DNA of 64,000 nucleotides, taken from contig VFJR01000101.1 in the NCBI GenBank assembly GCA_009885945.1, positions 1-64,000 on the forward strand, read 5' to 3'. Within the stretch, counting starts at the first letter, position 1, and the number at the start of each line of letters is the position of its first letter. Made by a program: the position numbers and the translations under genes. Origin of the DNA: Anaerolineaceae bacterium. GTDB lineage: Bacteria > Chloroflexota > Anaerolineae > Anaerolineales > Villigracilaceae. The notes under the pieces are model-generated. The model was not told the origin of the DNA and made no database searches. It was given only the letters and a program-made list of their open reading frames with translations. Positions 25,898-34,944 of the stretch are shown piece after piece.

Positions 25898-26581
25898 TTA
25901 TGCCTTCTTTAAACGATAGCCAACGCCGTACACTGTTTCAATATAGCGCGGGTTGCGCGCATCTGTTTCCATTTTGGAGCGCAGATTTTTGACATGGGTA
26001 TCAATCGTGCGTTCGTATCCTTCATAGCGCACGCCCTGAATGACATCCAACAAGTCCAGACGGGAAAAAACACGCCCAGGCGCAGACATTAAAGCAGAAA
26101 GCATATCAAACTCTGAGGGTGTCAAATTCAAGAAGCGATCTTCCACTTTTACTTCGCGGCTGTCACGGTCAAGTGATATATCAGCAACTTTTAGGGTTTT
26201 TCCTTTGGCTTCATTTTTGCCCATACGCCGCAAGACGTTCCGCACACGCGCCATTAGCTCGCGCGGCTTAAAAGGTTTGGCAACATAATCATCTGCACCA
26301 AGTTCCAGCCCAATTACTTTATCTTCATCTTCTATTTTTGCGGTCAGCATAATGATAGGCGTATCATGCTCAACACGATGCGCACGCATAAATTCATAGC
26401 CATTCATTTCTGGCATCATAATATCTAAAATAATAAGGTCTGGTTTTTCTTTTTGAGAAACTGTTAAGGCTTCACGTCCATTAAACGCCGTGACAACGCG
26501 ATAGCCCTCCTGCACAAGATAACTTTGTACAAGCGAAACAAGTCTTTTTTCATCGTCAACAATAAGGATTGTGTGAGGCAT
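25898..26581 (-). CDS. OmpR-family response regulator
   Basis: This 227-residue protein has a receiver domain with acidic pocket D9-D10, phospho-acceptor D53 in LIILDIMMPEMNG and a conserved lysine in YVAKPFKPREL. A C-terminal winged-helix DNA-binding domain follows (about 130-227), with RTIDTHVKNLRSKME and YIETVYGVGYRLKK. It would activate or repress transcription when phosphorylated by the adjacent kinase. The gene lies upstream of the kinase with 4 bases between them. Confidence 0.94.
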   Translation of the reverse strand: MPHTILIVDDEKRLVSLVQSYLVQEGYRVVTAFNGREALTVSQKEKPDLIILDIMMPEMNGYEFMRAHRVEHDTPIIMLTAKIEDEDKVIGLELGADDYVAKPFKPRELMARVRNVLRRMGKNEAKGKTLKVADISLDRDSREVKVEDRFLNLTPSEFDMLSALMSAPGRVFSRLDLLDVIQGVRYEGYERTIDTHVKNLRSKMETDARNPRYIETVYGVGYRLKKA

Positions 26582-26628
26582 GATTCGATTATGCCATACT
26601 AGCTGTGAAGAAATTGTGTGGATTAAGG

Positions 26629-26656
26629 AACACCCGCCTCTTACGAAGCGGGTGTT
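26629..26656. terminator. Probable terminator or attenuator hairpin
   Basis: Arms AACACCCGC and GCGGGTGTT surround a 10-base loop. It lies between the small membrane protein gene and the response regulator gene, both on the minus strand. On that strand there is no long T-run, so termination would be partial at best. Confidence 0.45.
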
Positions 26657-26688
26657 TGATTCAGATCAAATAACTTTCATTTACTCTT

Positions 26689-27114
26689 CTACTTTTTCTC
26701 ATCTACAGGCGCCGCCACCTCAGCTTTAGGTGTGACTCTAACAACTTGCCAGCCGCTGTTCTTGATCCACTTGTAACCCAGCCAGCCGATCAAGCCTAGC
26801 AACGCAAGATGGAAAAGCCCAAAGATGGGCGGAAAGAAACCGCCGTACCCGTGGTGCCCCTTTCCAAATTTACCTGAACCATTCATATGGTTGGCGTACA
26901 TTTGGGCATGTGCTTGTCTTCCAGAATCATTATCAAAGCCATGCATGGGCATAAAAAACGCAAATTGCGAATCTGCATTTACACCATCTGCCGCTTGAAG
27001 AATACCAGCGCCCTGCACAACCCCTACGCGATATGCAGAAATCCCCACCGCGCCAAGAGCAGCCAAACTTACCAAAATACTAACTGTCCATTTCAACCAT
27101 TTATTTGTGATCAT
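26689..27114 (-). CDS. Small His/Gly-rich membrane protein
   Basis: About 141 residues, with a membrane helix near the N-terminus (WTVSILVSLAALGAVGISAY) and a second near the C-terminus (PIFGLFHLALLGLIGWLGY). Between them lies a loop rich in His, Met and Gly (MPMHGFDNDSGRQAHAQMY, GHHGYGG). The start at 27114 has a perfect GGAGGT six bases upstream; an in-frame ATG ten codons earlier lacks one. I do not recognise the family. It precedes the response regulator and kinase genes on the same strand, so it may be their accessory sensor or target. Confidence 0.6.
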   Translation of the reverse strand: MITNKWLKWTVSILVSLAALGAVGISAYRVGVVQGAGILQAADGVNADSQFAFFMPMHGFDNDSGRQAHAQMYANHMNGSGKFGKGHHGYGGFFPPIFGLFHLALLGLIGWLGYKWIKNSGWQVVRVTPKAEVAAPVDEKK

Positions 27115-27135
27115 GTTTACCTCCAGTTTGTAAAC
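27115..27135 (-). promoter_or_regulatory. Inverted repeat over the ribosome site
   Basis: Read on the minus strand, GTTTAC and GTAAAC are complementary and enclose AAACTGGAG, so the GGAGGT ribosome site of the small membrane protein lies inside the repeat. It could be a regulator operator or an RNA hairpin hiding the ribosome site. Confidence 0.4.
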
Positions 27136-27197
27136 TTGATTCATTATCCCATTCAGGTGTGATAAGGCAGTGAAGGAAATGTGTGGAATTTATGGGG

Positions 27198-27845
27198 CTA
27201 CTCTTCTCGGTTTCCAAAGACCCAATCTGTATCTGTGCCTAAAATCTCTGCTTCAAAAACCTTTTGGCGCACAAGGTTCAAGCGCTTCGCCATAGGTTTT
27301 GTGATCAGGTCAATAGATTTTCGTGAGTAGAATATTTTATACAAACGATTTGACGCCGCTTCATCCCACATCCAAGCTGGGTCAAGAGCAGAGAGATTCA
27401 TTGGGCGGGTGTATCCTCGTAAAGTTTTTTGCCGATTCAGATTCAAGTAGTGTTCAAAATAGCTCATCACCAATTCGCGAATATTTTTGTAAACGGGTTC
27501 ACGATATTCCAATTGCAAGTAATTAGATTTTGCCACTGCGCCCCAACGACCATCCACTTGGAAAAGCGCCAGCACATGATCATCATCCAAGCCCGGGGCT
27601 GGGATCAAGTCTAGGACAAGCGGCTTAAAGCCCAAGTTCCAAAGAAGAAGCGTGGCTAAGAATCCGCCATCAAGGCAATGGCATTGTTTATCCAAGATCA
27701 CATTCAGCGGTGAACGATCTCTCTCTTCCGCGTTATAAGGCATACTAGATAAAAACTCTTGCACATCAAATGGAGTCTTTATTGCTTTAATTTTTTTCTG
27801 CGCTTCGCTTGGCAACAGAGATTGAAAATAAGATAAAGGTTTCAT
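27198..27845 (-). CDS. Transglutaminase-like fold protein, unknown
   Basis: About 215 residues. The central part, DKQCHCLDGGFLATLLLWNLG, then DDDHVLALFQVDGRWGAVAKSNY, has the Cys, His and Asp order of transglutaminase/cysteine-protease-like folds: Cys at the start of a helix, His and a downstream polar residue on strands. This is a fold guess from pattern, not a family match. An earlier ATG at 27875 falls inside a hairpin (27867-27898), so the start ten codons later at 27845 is preferred. There is no membrane segment. The gene stands alone between the two-component genes and the ABC operon. Confidence 0.55.
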   Translation of the reverse strand: MKPLSYFQSLLPSEAQKKIKAIKTPFDVQEFLSSMPYNAEERDRSPLNVILDKQCHCLDGGFLATLLLWNLGFKPLVLDLIPAPGLDDDHVLALFQVDGRWGAVAKSNYLQLEYREPVYKNIRELVMSYFEHYLNLNRQKTLRGYTRPMNLSALDPAWMWDEAASNRLYKIFYSRKSIDLITKPMAKRLNLVRQKVFEAEILGTDTDWVFGNREE

Positions 27846-27866
27846 GACGTAAGTATACAAGCAAAA

Positions 27867-27898
27867 CAGGTACACAAGTCATCAAACCTGTGTACCTG
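27867..27898. repeat. Hairpin CAGGTACACA
   Basis: Perfect 10-bp arms CAGGTACACA and TGTGTACCTG surround a 12-base loop, between the ABC permease stop and the next minus-strand gene. It may end the ABC operon's upstream neighbour or be a REP-type palindrome. Confidence 0.5.
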
Positions 27899-27919
27899 AT
27901 TACTGATTACTAATCACTG

Positions 27920-30316
27920 TTACTCGTACGCCAACGTATCCCTCACCGTCAACCTCGATGCCCGCCGCGCAGGCAGTGCGCTTGCGAGTGTACCAATCAC
28001 AACCGTGAAGATCAACCAAGCGATAATACCAGTCCAGCCGTAGACTGTGGGCAAAGGCGCAGTGGCAATTGCCATGCCAACACCAAAGGTTAGTATATTG
28101 GTAATGGGAATCGCAACCAAAATACTGACTGCCCAGCTAAGAATGCCAATGATCATCCCTTCGGTAATTACAATAGATTGGATATCTATATTACTGGCGC
28201 CAATTGCGCGCATGATACCGATCTCACGCGTGCGCTCCAAAACATTGATGCTCATCGTGCCTGCCAAGCCCAGCCCGCCTACAATTGCGATCAGGCTTGC
28301 CATCAACAGCATGAAATATACAAGAATATTCGTTTGTGATTTTTGATCTGAGATAAATTTTGCGCCCAGCTGAGACGAATTGACCTGCACACCGCGTTCC
28401 TTGTAATAATTCATTAACTGCTCGTTGATTTTCGTCTGCCCAGCCGTATCATCTCTAGCGGTATCTGTGATAATGCGCAAAGAATACACCTGCCCCGGTT
28501 GATGCACAAGCTTGCTGATATATTCATAATTAACATATAACAAAGGCGGGCTAATGTTCCCTGCGATCGAATATATTCCTACGATCAGCCATTGCGCTGG
28601 TTTTCCATTGGCTTCAATGGTTAACCAATCCCCCACTTTTAAATCTGGAAAGATCGCCAATAAGTGATTCCCGATCACAATTGCGTTTTCATCCCCGGGC
28701 TGTAACCAACGCCCAGAGGTAATGACGGGATCGATCAATGTAGAATCGGATGGCGGCGCAATAAATAGGATTTGCGTGCCTGCTTCTGCATCTCCCATTT
28801 TTAATGTGCCGGGGTATTCCATCCAGCCTTCCACACTTTTTACGCCAGGGATGCTCATTGCCATATCCGCCACTTTATCGTAACGATAGGCGTGATTAAA
28901 TTGCACGTTTATGTCTGCTAAAAAGTATCCTTGAATTTCCACCATCCACTGGTCAAAAGAAGCCCACAGGTTATACACGCCGATAAAAATTGCGCCACCA
29001 AGAACCAGCGTAAATAACGTAAATCCCAGCCGCGTTTTACGGCGAAAAGTATTTCTCAGCGAAATGCGAATCGGACGTGGAATGTAAGCAGAATTTCTAT
29101 TAATTGAATCCACCTTTAGTTTGGCATTCCCACCCAAACCATAATCACTGATGGCTTCACGCACAGTCACACGCACACTGTTATAAATCGGCAAGATCGC
29201 CGCCAATATTGGCACGATGACTGCCACAAAAATCTGTTGAAGTACGGTAGCAGTGTATCCATTAAAAGGCGCAGGATTCACATTCATATAATTTGCAAAT
29301 CCGCGTCCTAAAAATACAGCCGCCGCATTAGAAAGCGGAATCGCCAATGCCAACGCGGCCAATCCAAAAGAAGCGACCAAGACAATATACATGCCAAAAA
29401 TTTGCGCTGTGCCCCCGCCTGTTGCTTTCATAATACCCACTTGGCGGGTCTGTTGAGTCATAATGGCTGTAACAGTATTGACAATCAAAAAGCCGCTTAA
29501 TAAAACCGTTAAATAACCGAGTATGCCTAGTACAAAAAAAACACCCTGCGTAATGGTGTAAGCAAAATGATGTCCCGGCTGAAATACCGAAACAAAATAG
29601 ATCGTCGCTCCTGCTTTTTCAACGCGGTCTGCAACCGCTTGCGTTACTTGCGTTACATGCTCCTGATCCGTTTGATTCTCAGAAACGCTAACAGCCAACC
29701 GCGTATCACCAATACCGCCACCGAGCCAGTCCAATGTTTCAGGAGTCACAACTCCCTCCACTCTATTGGCAAGGTTATATGGAAAGCCAGTTACATTATG
29801 CATATAACCGCTAAGTTTCAACTTGCGTTGTTTACCGCCATTTAATTCAACGATTAACACATCGCCGGGCTTAAAGCCAAGCGATAGTGCTGAATTATCA
29901 ATAATGACTTCTTTATCAGCATAGGTTGGAATTTCTTTCCCAAATTCAACGGGTTTAATAATATTTAAAGTTTGCTTTTTAGGGTCTTCAATAGCAGTGA
30001 GTTGTATATTCGTGTAACTTCCATCAGCCAATAATATACGCGCACCAATCGAATTAAATCTTTCGACAGTATCCACGCCCGGCACCGCGCGCGCCATCTC
30101 AACCATATCATCGGTCAGTGGAGCCGCAAACACATCGCCTTCAGATGGGTTGGCAGAAAGATAATCACCATCCATGCTTTCGCTCATGTACAAGCCCATG
30201 TTGCTATTAAACCCAACAGCAAATGTGCCCACCATAATCGTCATGATGGTGAGTATGGTTCTGCCTTTTGTACCCCAAAAATCCGCCCATACTTTTTTCC
30301 AGCGACTACCGATCAT
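27920..30316 (-). CDS. ABC transporter permease, two FtsX/MacB domains
   Basis: The 798-residue protein has an N-terminal helix and a large extracytoplasmic MacB-type domain (about 45-260). Three membrane helices with the FtsX motif [16 protein letters not shown] follow. A second half repeats the plan: helix, outer domain (about 455-660), then [13 protein letters not shown] and three helices. A duplicated FtsX core with MacB-like outer domains suits mechanotransmission or lipoprotein/peptide export rather than solute uptake. Its start overlaps the ATPase gene by 4 bases, so the two are translationally coupled. Confidence 0.9.
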   Translation of the reverse strand: MIGSRWKKVWADFWGTKGRTILTIMTIMVGTFAVGFNSNMGLYMSESMDGDYLSANPSEGDVFAAPLTDDMVEMARAVPGVDTVERFNSIGARILLADGSYTNIQLTAIEDPKKQTLNIIKPVEFGKEIPTYADKEVIIDNSALSLGFKPGDVLIVELNGGKQRKLKLSGYMHNVTGFPYNLANRVEGVVTPETLDWLGGGIGDTRLAVSVSENQTDQEHVTQVTQAVADRVEKAGATIYFVSVFQPGHHFAYTITQGVFFVLGILGYLTVLLSGFLIVNTVTAIMTQQTRQVGIMKATGGGTAQIFGMYIVLVASFGLAALALAIPLSNAAAVFLGRGFANYMNVNPAPFNGYTATVLQQIFVAVIVPILAAILPIYNSVRVTVREAISDYGLGGNAKLKVDSINRNSAYIPRPIRISLRNTFRRKTRLGFTLFTLVLGGAIFIGVYNLWASFDQWMVEIQGYFLADINVQFNHAYRYDKVADMAMSIPGVKSVEGWMEYPGTLKMGDAEAGTQILFIAPPSDSTLIDPVITSGRWLQPGDENAIVIGNHLLAIFPDLKVGDWLTIEANGKPAQWLIVGIYSIAGNISPPLLYVNYEYISKLVHQPGQVYSLRIITDTARDDTAGQTKINEQLMNYYKERGVQVNSSQLGAKFISDQKSQTNILVYFMLLMASLIAIVGGLGLAGTMSINVLERTREIGIMRAIGASNIDIQSIVITEGMIIGILSWAVSILVAIPITNILTFGVGMAIATAPLPTVYGWTGIIAWLIFTVVIGTLASALPARRASRLTVRDTLAYE

Positions 30317-31437
30317 GACGATACTCCTCGCCAGGATAAATTCTCACCTTGATGTTTATCCGCAATCTGACGCAGCGCTTCACGCGTCGCCTCAGATTGA
30401 TTCAGTAATTCTTTGAGCTGATCATAGCCGATCACCAAAACCTCCACCGCGCCCGCTTCTGACGCGCGAATGGAAGCGCGGTGCTTTGTCTCATGGAAAA
30501 ATTCGATCTCGCCGAAAAATTTCCCCGCTCCCAGTTGAACCGCTGTCACATCCGATTGATTAACGCGCGGTAATACTACTTCTACAGTTCCTTTTGCTAC
30601 TACATAAAAAGCATCCGCGTTTGAGCCTTCATTCAAAATCATTGCACCTGGCTCAAAGGTTAATTTCTTTGCAATCCGCGTAGCTTGCAATAACTGAGAG
30701 GCGTTTAGGGTTGGCATGGCTTTGGCAACATATTCATTCACGATCTCACCATCCGCGATCAATGCTGTGCGGTGTGTTTGTTTTGCCAACGCGCTGTCAT
30801 GTGTGACGATAATAATGGTCTTGCCTTTTGCTACAAGATTGTTAAACAATTCAAAAACAGATTCTGCTGTTTTTGAATCAAGGTTGCCTGTCGGCTCATC
30901 GGCAATGACCACGGGCGGGTCATTTGCCAAAGCGCGCGCAATTGCCACGCGCTGTTGTTGCCCGCCCGATAAAGCGGTCGGCAGCTTATAGGCGTGATCT
31001 TCCAACTCGACCAATTTTAACAATTCCATCGCGCGTTGATTGCGTTCTCGCAGCGGGTAGGTACGGCAAAAATCCATTGGAAGCATAATGTTTTCAATGA
31101 CGGAAATCATCGGCAAAAGTTGAAAGAATTGAAAGACAATGCCCAGGTTATTCCCACGCCAACGCGCCATTTTATTTTCGCTGAGGGTATGCACAGGTGT
31201 GCCGTTGACCATCACTTCGCCAGAAGTGGGACGGTCTATGCCTGTGATCATATTCAGCAATGTAGATTTTCCACTGCCCGATTTGCCAATAATGCTGACA
31301 AATTCTCCTGCGCCAATTTGCAGGTCAATATCTTTCAAGGCGCGGTAATCGCCAACGGCAGTTTTATAAAATTTATTAACGCCGCGTAGATCAATTATTT
31401 CTTGTGTTGCGGCGGCTTGTTTTTCAAATAGAGACAT
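30313..31437 (-). CDS. ABC ATPase fused to a cyclic-nucleotide-binding domain
   Basis: Residues 1-230 form a MacB/LolD-type ATPase: Walker [10 protein letters not shown] (51-59), signature [13 protein letters not shown] (near 155-167), Walker [14 protein letters not shown] and the switch histidine in IVTHDS. Residues from about 255 to 355 form a cNMP-binding domain: [20 protein letters not shown], then [20 protein letters not shown], which resembles the phosphate-binding cassette. The fusion implies that a cyclic nucleotide may gate transport. It overlaps the permease gene by 4 bases. The adaptor gene lies upstream, separated by repeats. Confidence 0.9.
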   Translation of the reverse strand: MSLFEKQAAATQEIIDLRGVNKFYKTAVGDYRALKDIDLQIGAGEFVSIIGKSGSGKSTLLNMITGIDRPTSGEVMVNGTPVHTLSENKMARWRGNNLGIVFQFFQLLPMISVIENIMLPMDFCRTYPLRERNQRAMELLKLVELEDHAYKLPTALSGGQQQRVAIARALANDPPVVIADEPTGNLDSKTAESVFELFNNLVAKGKTIIIVTHDSALAKQTHRTALIADGEIVNEYVAKAMPTLNASQLLQATRIAKKLTFEPGAMILNEGSNADAFYVVAKGTVEVVLPRVNQSDVTAVQLGAGKFFGEIEFFHETKHRASIRASEAGAVEVLVIGYDQLKELLNQSEATREALRQIADKHQGENLSWRGVSS

Positions 31438-31498
31438 AGTATGTACCTTTCGATTGCAAACGCTTAGGTATAAATTCTGGAGTCAAACAGCTTGCTAT

Positions 31499-31616
31499 GT
31501 CATTGCGAGCCGCCGCTTTTGGTTTTTGGTGGCGACACTGTACTCGCAGAGTAAGCAATCTCGGTATTCATGAGGAGTTTGCTTCGGGCAAAGAACAAAA
31601 GCGCCCTCGCAACGAC
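31499..31616. repeat. MITE-like repeat, copy 2
   Basis: A 118-base unit starts GTCATTGCGAG and ends CTCGCAACGAC, with AAGCAATCTC inside. The ends and internal motif match the unit at 24327-24413. It lies in the 324-base gap between the ATPase and adaptor genes of the exporter operon, a stretch that otherwise holds only the palindrome at 31701. Confidence 0.75.
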
Positions 31617-31700
31617 ATCGTTGAGTTAGAGGTGGATGTAGATTCTGTTCAATGGGCAGAATCAAGCCTCGGCGCTGTAAGAAGCGTTTTTTTTAATAAA

Positions 31701-31752
31701 TGGTAGTTTCGATACGCCGCGAAGTTCAAAAACGCGGCTACTCAACCACCAT
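31701..31752. repeat. Imperfect palindrome TGGTAGTTTCGATACG
   Basis: The ends TGGTAGTTTCGATACGCCGCG (read to its CCGC core) and CGCGGCTACTCAACCACC are imperfect inverted copies. It lies just after the adaptor gene stop. It resembles the dispersed GTTTCGATACG/CTACTCAACC palindromes of many genomes; only this copy is visible here. Confidence 0.5.
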
Positions 31753-31761
31753 CAAAAAATT

Positions 31762-32778
31762 TTATTTTGCGAACTTAACTTCTGCGGTCATACCCCAACG
31801 AATCGCGGGATCTGCGCTGGTTAATAGCAATGTAACTTCGTAGACAACATCGCCCTGCACCTCATCAAAGGTCTGGCTAATGGATTGGACTGTTGCTTCG
31901 AAGGAAGAATCGGGCAGAGCATCTAATACAACCACAGCGCTTTGACCTTCTTTAATATTCACTACATCAATTTCGGTTAGGTCTGTGGTCTTGATCACCC
32001 AGCTGGAAAAATCTGCAACGGTTACTGCGCTTTGACCTGTGACGGCTGGCTCACCTGCTTTAATATCCAACTCGGCAATTGTGCCATTGAATGGAGAACG
32101 AAGCTCGCCATTTGCAAGCAAGGCGCGTGTGCCTGCTAATTTTTCGAGGTCAGCAGTGTCTTGCAAGGCGTCATAATCATGTTGGGCGCTTTCCAGCTGA
32201 GATTTGGCATTATTTAATGCCGAGACGCGTTCTGTCCAAGTGATGGCGGCGCGATATTTTGCCCAGGCATCATCTAATGCTTTTTTCTCATCATTGCGCG
32301 AGTTTAGAAATTTATAGGGTTCATAATCTGCGCGGGCTTTTTCCAGTTTTTCATAAGTGGATTGAACAGCCTCTTGAGGTGTCATCGCGCGCAATTCTGA
32401 ATATAGATCAAAATTATCCACGTCTAATTGAGCAAGGCGCACTGCTTCATAGGCTTCCACCATTCTTTGGAATGCGTCTGTTTGCGCTTCGTTAAGGGTC
32501 AATGTATCTGCGTTGGATAAACGCGCGATCACATCCCCCGCTGAAAGCGAATCACCTTCATTTACCAATACTTCACCGACAACACCGCCAGCAGTAAAGG
32601 CAATGTTCACATAGCGCACAGGTTCCACACGCCCTTCAGCGATGATGGTGCTATCTGCAATGACAGGGGTAGCAACGGATTCGGGCGAGGTTTCGGTAGG
32701 TTGTGCGCCGCCGCAAGCCGCCAGCACAAAACTAGTGATTACAGCAAAAATTGCAATGGTCATCAATCTATTCTTCAT
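31762..32778 (-). CDS. HlyD/MacA-like adaptor lipoprotein
   Basis: The 338-residue protein starts with a lipoprotein signal, FAVITSFVLAACGG, with the lipid-modified Cys in LAAC. A biotinyl/lipoyl-like half (NEGDSLSAGDVIARL), a helical hairpin (about 85-220) and the second lipoyl half (SPFNGTIAELDIKAGEPA) follow. The beta-barrel region has VKFAK at the end. It would sit outside the membrane and couple to the MacB-type permease encoded downstream. Being a lipoprotein with no TolC-type partner nearby, it fits a monoderm exporter. The upstream region has AAAGGAT before the ATG. Confidence 0.88.
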   Translation of the reverse strand: MKNRLMTIAIFAVITSFVLAACGGAQPTETSPESVATPVIADSTIIAEGRVEPVRYVNIAFTAGGVVGEVLVNEGDSLSAGDVIARLSNADTLTLNEAQTDAFQRMVEAYEAVRLAQLDVDNFDLYSELRAMTPQEAVQSTYEKLEKARADYEPYKFLNSRNDEKKALDDAWAKYRAAITWTERVSALNNAKSQLESAQHDYDALQDTADLEKLAGTRALLANGELRSPFNGTIAELDIKAGEPAVTGQSAVTVADFSSWVIKTTDLTEIDVVNIKEGQSAVVVLDALPDSSFEATVQSISQTFDEVQGDVVYEVTLLLTSADPAIRWGMTAEVKFAK

Positions 32779-32853
32779 GTTTTATCCTTTAAGGTAGTTT
32801 TATCCCAAAATCTTCTATATAAACGGGGATGGGCAGGGAAAGTTGTAAATTTA

Positions 32854-32863
32854 AGTATAGCAT
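32854..32863 (-). promoter_or_regulatory. Extended -10 promoter of the exporter operon
   Basis: On the minus strand TGCTATACT is an extended -10 element about 80 bases upstream of the adaptor start. No strong -35 was seen, which is common with extended -10 promoters. Confidence 0.4.
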
Positions 32864-33000
32864 TTGAGAGAAGAAAGGAGGGTAATTCTTGAGAATGGTT
32901 TTTTGGGGAAGAATTTAGGGAGTAGTCGTTGCAATCACTCGACTTTTTCATGGCGATGTCTTGGTAATATAAAAAAAACTATGCCCAAAGAAAAAACATC

Positions 33001-34380
33001 TTATCGGGTCTTACTTTGAGTTAATTTTTTTAAGCCCAATTCGGCTTGTTCTTTCTTTTCAGTACTTATCCAATCGTAGCTAAGGCCTTTTTGATATGCG
33101 GATTTTGCCTGATTATTTTTTTCTTGTGATAGATATATACTAGCTAAATCTACCCAAGCATTTGCGTTCAAGGGATCAGCCCCCAGTGCTTTTTCATATA
33201 AATATTGGGCTTTTTCAAAATCACCTAATTTTCCATAAACATAGCCAAGTTCTTCAATCCAAACTGGGGTTAAGGGAAATATAGCGATAATTTGCTCGAG
33301 AGTGTTTATAGCGTCACTCCAGAGTTTTAATTCAATTTGAATTTCCGCAAGTGCATCCAAGGTAAAGATATAGGTGTTATTGATAGACAACGCAGTGTTT
33401 ATAGATTTCAGCGAATCGTCAAATCTTCCTTTCCGTAATTGCGCCAAAGCCAATAATGACCACCCTTCTGGAGAATTTTTCTCAGATTTGACAAATTCCA
33501 TTGCTTTGATTTCTGCTAAATAAAAGTTTTTAGCTCGTAGATAATGCTTTATTAAATACAATTTTATTTCGCGGCGGTTACTTCTTTTTTCTTTTGAAAG
33601 AAGGTATATAAACATTAGGGCTTTATCTTCCCCTTCAATATTGGCAATAGCGTTTATATAATCATCATAATAGTCGATTACTATTTCATTGGAAGCGACA
33701 AAGTAATTGCAATAGAGTCTAATCTCCGGACGGTTTACTAATGCAAATGCCTGTAAATACAATTCTAATGCGCCTTTAATATCATTGTTGTAATAATGTT
33801 TGTGTTGAGCCAACCAAATATAAAGCGGATACAAAGTTGGATATTTTTCGATATTACTTTCAAGCAATTTAGCAATTTCGCCGAATCTTTCCGTGAAATA
33901 ATATAAATCCACCATGCCTTTGCATATATCTAAATCCCATGGTGCGTCAACCCGTGCGCGTAATAACATTTCCTCAGCATCTTTATATTTTTCCATATAA
34001 AGATAAACTCTGCCTATCATTGCTGTGCAAGCTGCCATTTCATTATTAGAAATCTTAAGGTTTTTTGATTGACTTAGAAACAAGAATTCAGTTAATGCTT
34101 CCTTGTATCTTCCAATAATAAAAAGCATTACACCCAAATCCCAGTAGTACTTGGGGTTATGCGGATTAATTGCGATCATTTTTCTTATACAGACGATAGA
34201 TTCGTCCCACATAAAAAGATCGTTGTACAGTTTGCCTAATAAGAAAAACAAGAATTCATTTTTAACTATGTGACGAGAGATTTTATTAAGTAAATTAATC
34301 AACGCGCGTGAGTTTATTAAAGTGAAGATAAATGTAACCAATCCGTAGAATTTTCGATTGTATATTTTCATATTATTCAT
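33001..34380 (-). CDS. TPR-repeat protein
   Basis: About 459 residues. A short N-terminal hydrophobic region (FYGLVTFIFTLINSRALINLL) is followed by about ten tetratricopeptide repeats, recognisable by pairs such as NPKYYWDLGVMLFIIGRYKEA and the Ala/Gly-Tyr pattern in LYEKALGADPLNANAWVDLA. TPRs are protein-binding scaffolds; no catalytic domain is seen. Base composition is markedly A+T-rich compared with its neighbours, suggesting different ancestry. The start is uncertain: TTG at 34383, ATG at 34380 and ATG at 34371 are in frame and none has a clear ribosome site. Confidence 0.75.
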   Translation of the reverse strand: MNNMKIYNRKFYGLVTFIFTLINSRALINLLNKISRHIVKNEFLFFLLGKLYNDLFMWDESIVCIRKMIAINPHNPKYYWDLGVMLFIIGRYKEALTEFLFLSQSKNLKISNNEMAACTAMIGRVYLYMEKYKDAEEMLLRARVDAPWDLDICKGMVDLYYFTERFGEIAKLLESNIEKYPTLYPLYIWLAQHKHYYNNDIKGALELYLQAFALVNRPEIRLYCNYFVASNEIVIDYYDDYINAIANIEGEDKALMFIYLLSKEKRSNRREIKLYLIKHYLRAKNFYLAEIKAMEFVKSEKNSPEGWSLLALAQLRKGRFDDSLKSINTALSINNTYIFTLDALAEIQIELKLWSDAINTLEQIIAIFPLTPVWIEELGYVYGKLGDFEKAQYLYEKALGADPLNANAWVDLASIYLSQEKNNQAKSAYQKGLSYDWISTEKKEQAELGLKKLTQSKTR

Positions 34381-34529
34381 CAAAATATTAAACTATAATA
34401 AACTCTATTCTTCTTGAATAAAATCTCGCGCGATAATCCATCAAGCCGCCCATTCTATATTAACAAAGTGCAAAGAGAAGATGTATCTTGAGGTATCGCC
34501 TAGATTTAATAAAAACTATATTTGCACAA

Positions 34530-34831
34530 TCACATGCTCACACGCTTTACTCGACTCAAGCGTGTTGCATATAGCAAGACAGCCCGAATATCTTCTTTTG
34601 AAGGTCTTCATAGTCAGCAAGGATTTCATCATTAGACATGCCTGAGCTTAATAATTCGAGCAGCCACTCAACAGAATAGCGCAGTCCACGTATGGTGGGT
34701 TTGCCAAAAGATATGCCTGGGTCGATTGTGATGCGGTTTAAGAACGTTTGGTCATTCATTATTACATCTACTTGTTTCTTGTCTTCGTCAAATGGTCTCT
34801 CACGTTCTATGGCTTGAATTTTATCATGCAC
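34530..34831 (-). pseudogene. Frameshifted DUF433 (antitoxin-like) gene
   Basis: The open frame reads RITIDPGISFGKPTIRG and LLELLSSGMSNDEILADYED, classic for DUF433, but then ends in KKIFGLSCYMQHA. Shifting the frame by -1 at a CAAAAG run gives KEDIRAVLLYATRLSRV, the expected family ending, with a stop at 34530. So one A appears to be missing. DUF433 proteins are often partnered with a DUF5615 PIN-like toxin, which is not seen here. The probable natural start is ATG at 34759, since the preceding 24 codons look unlike the family. A sequencing error in the A-run cannot be excluded. Confidence 0.75.
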
Positions 34832-34944
34832 TAATGAGCTTATCCGAAACCATAGAATGCAAATCCTATTCTGCCTAAACTGCCCTTATAAGCCCCATGA
34901 TTAATCGAGAAAAATAAAATATAGATAAAGTAAAATAAGCCATC

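Noticed and set aside
34530..34600. Programmed -1 frameshift in the DUF433 gene
   Set aside because: The CAAAAG run is not a classical A-AAA-AAG slippery site and no downstream stimulatory hairpin was seen. A simple deletion or sequencing error is likelier.
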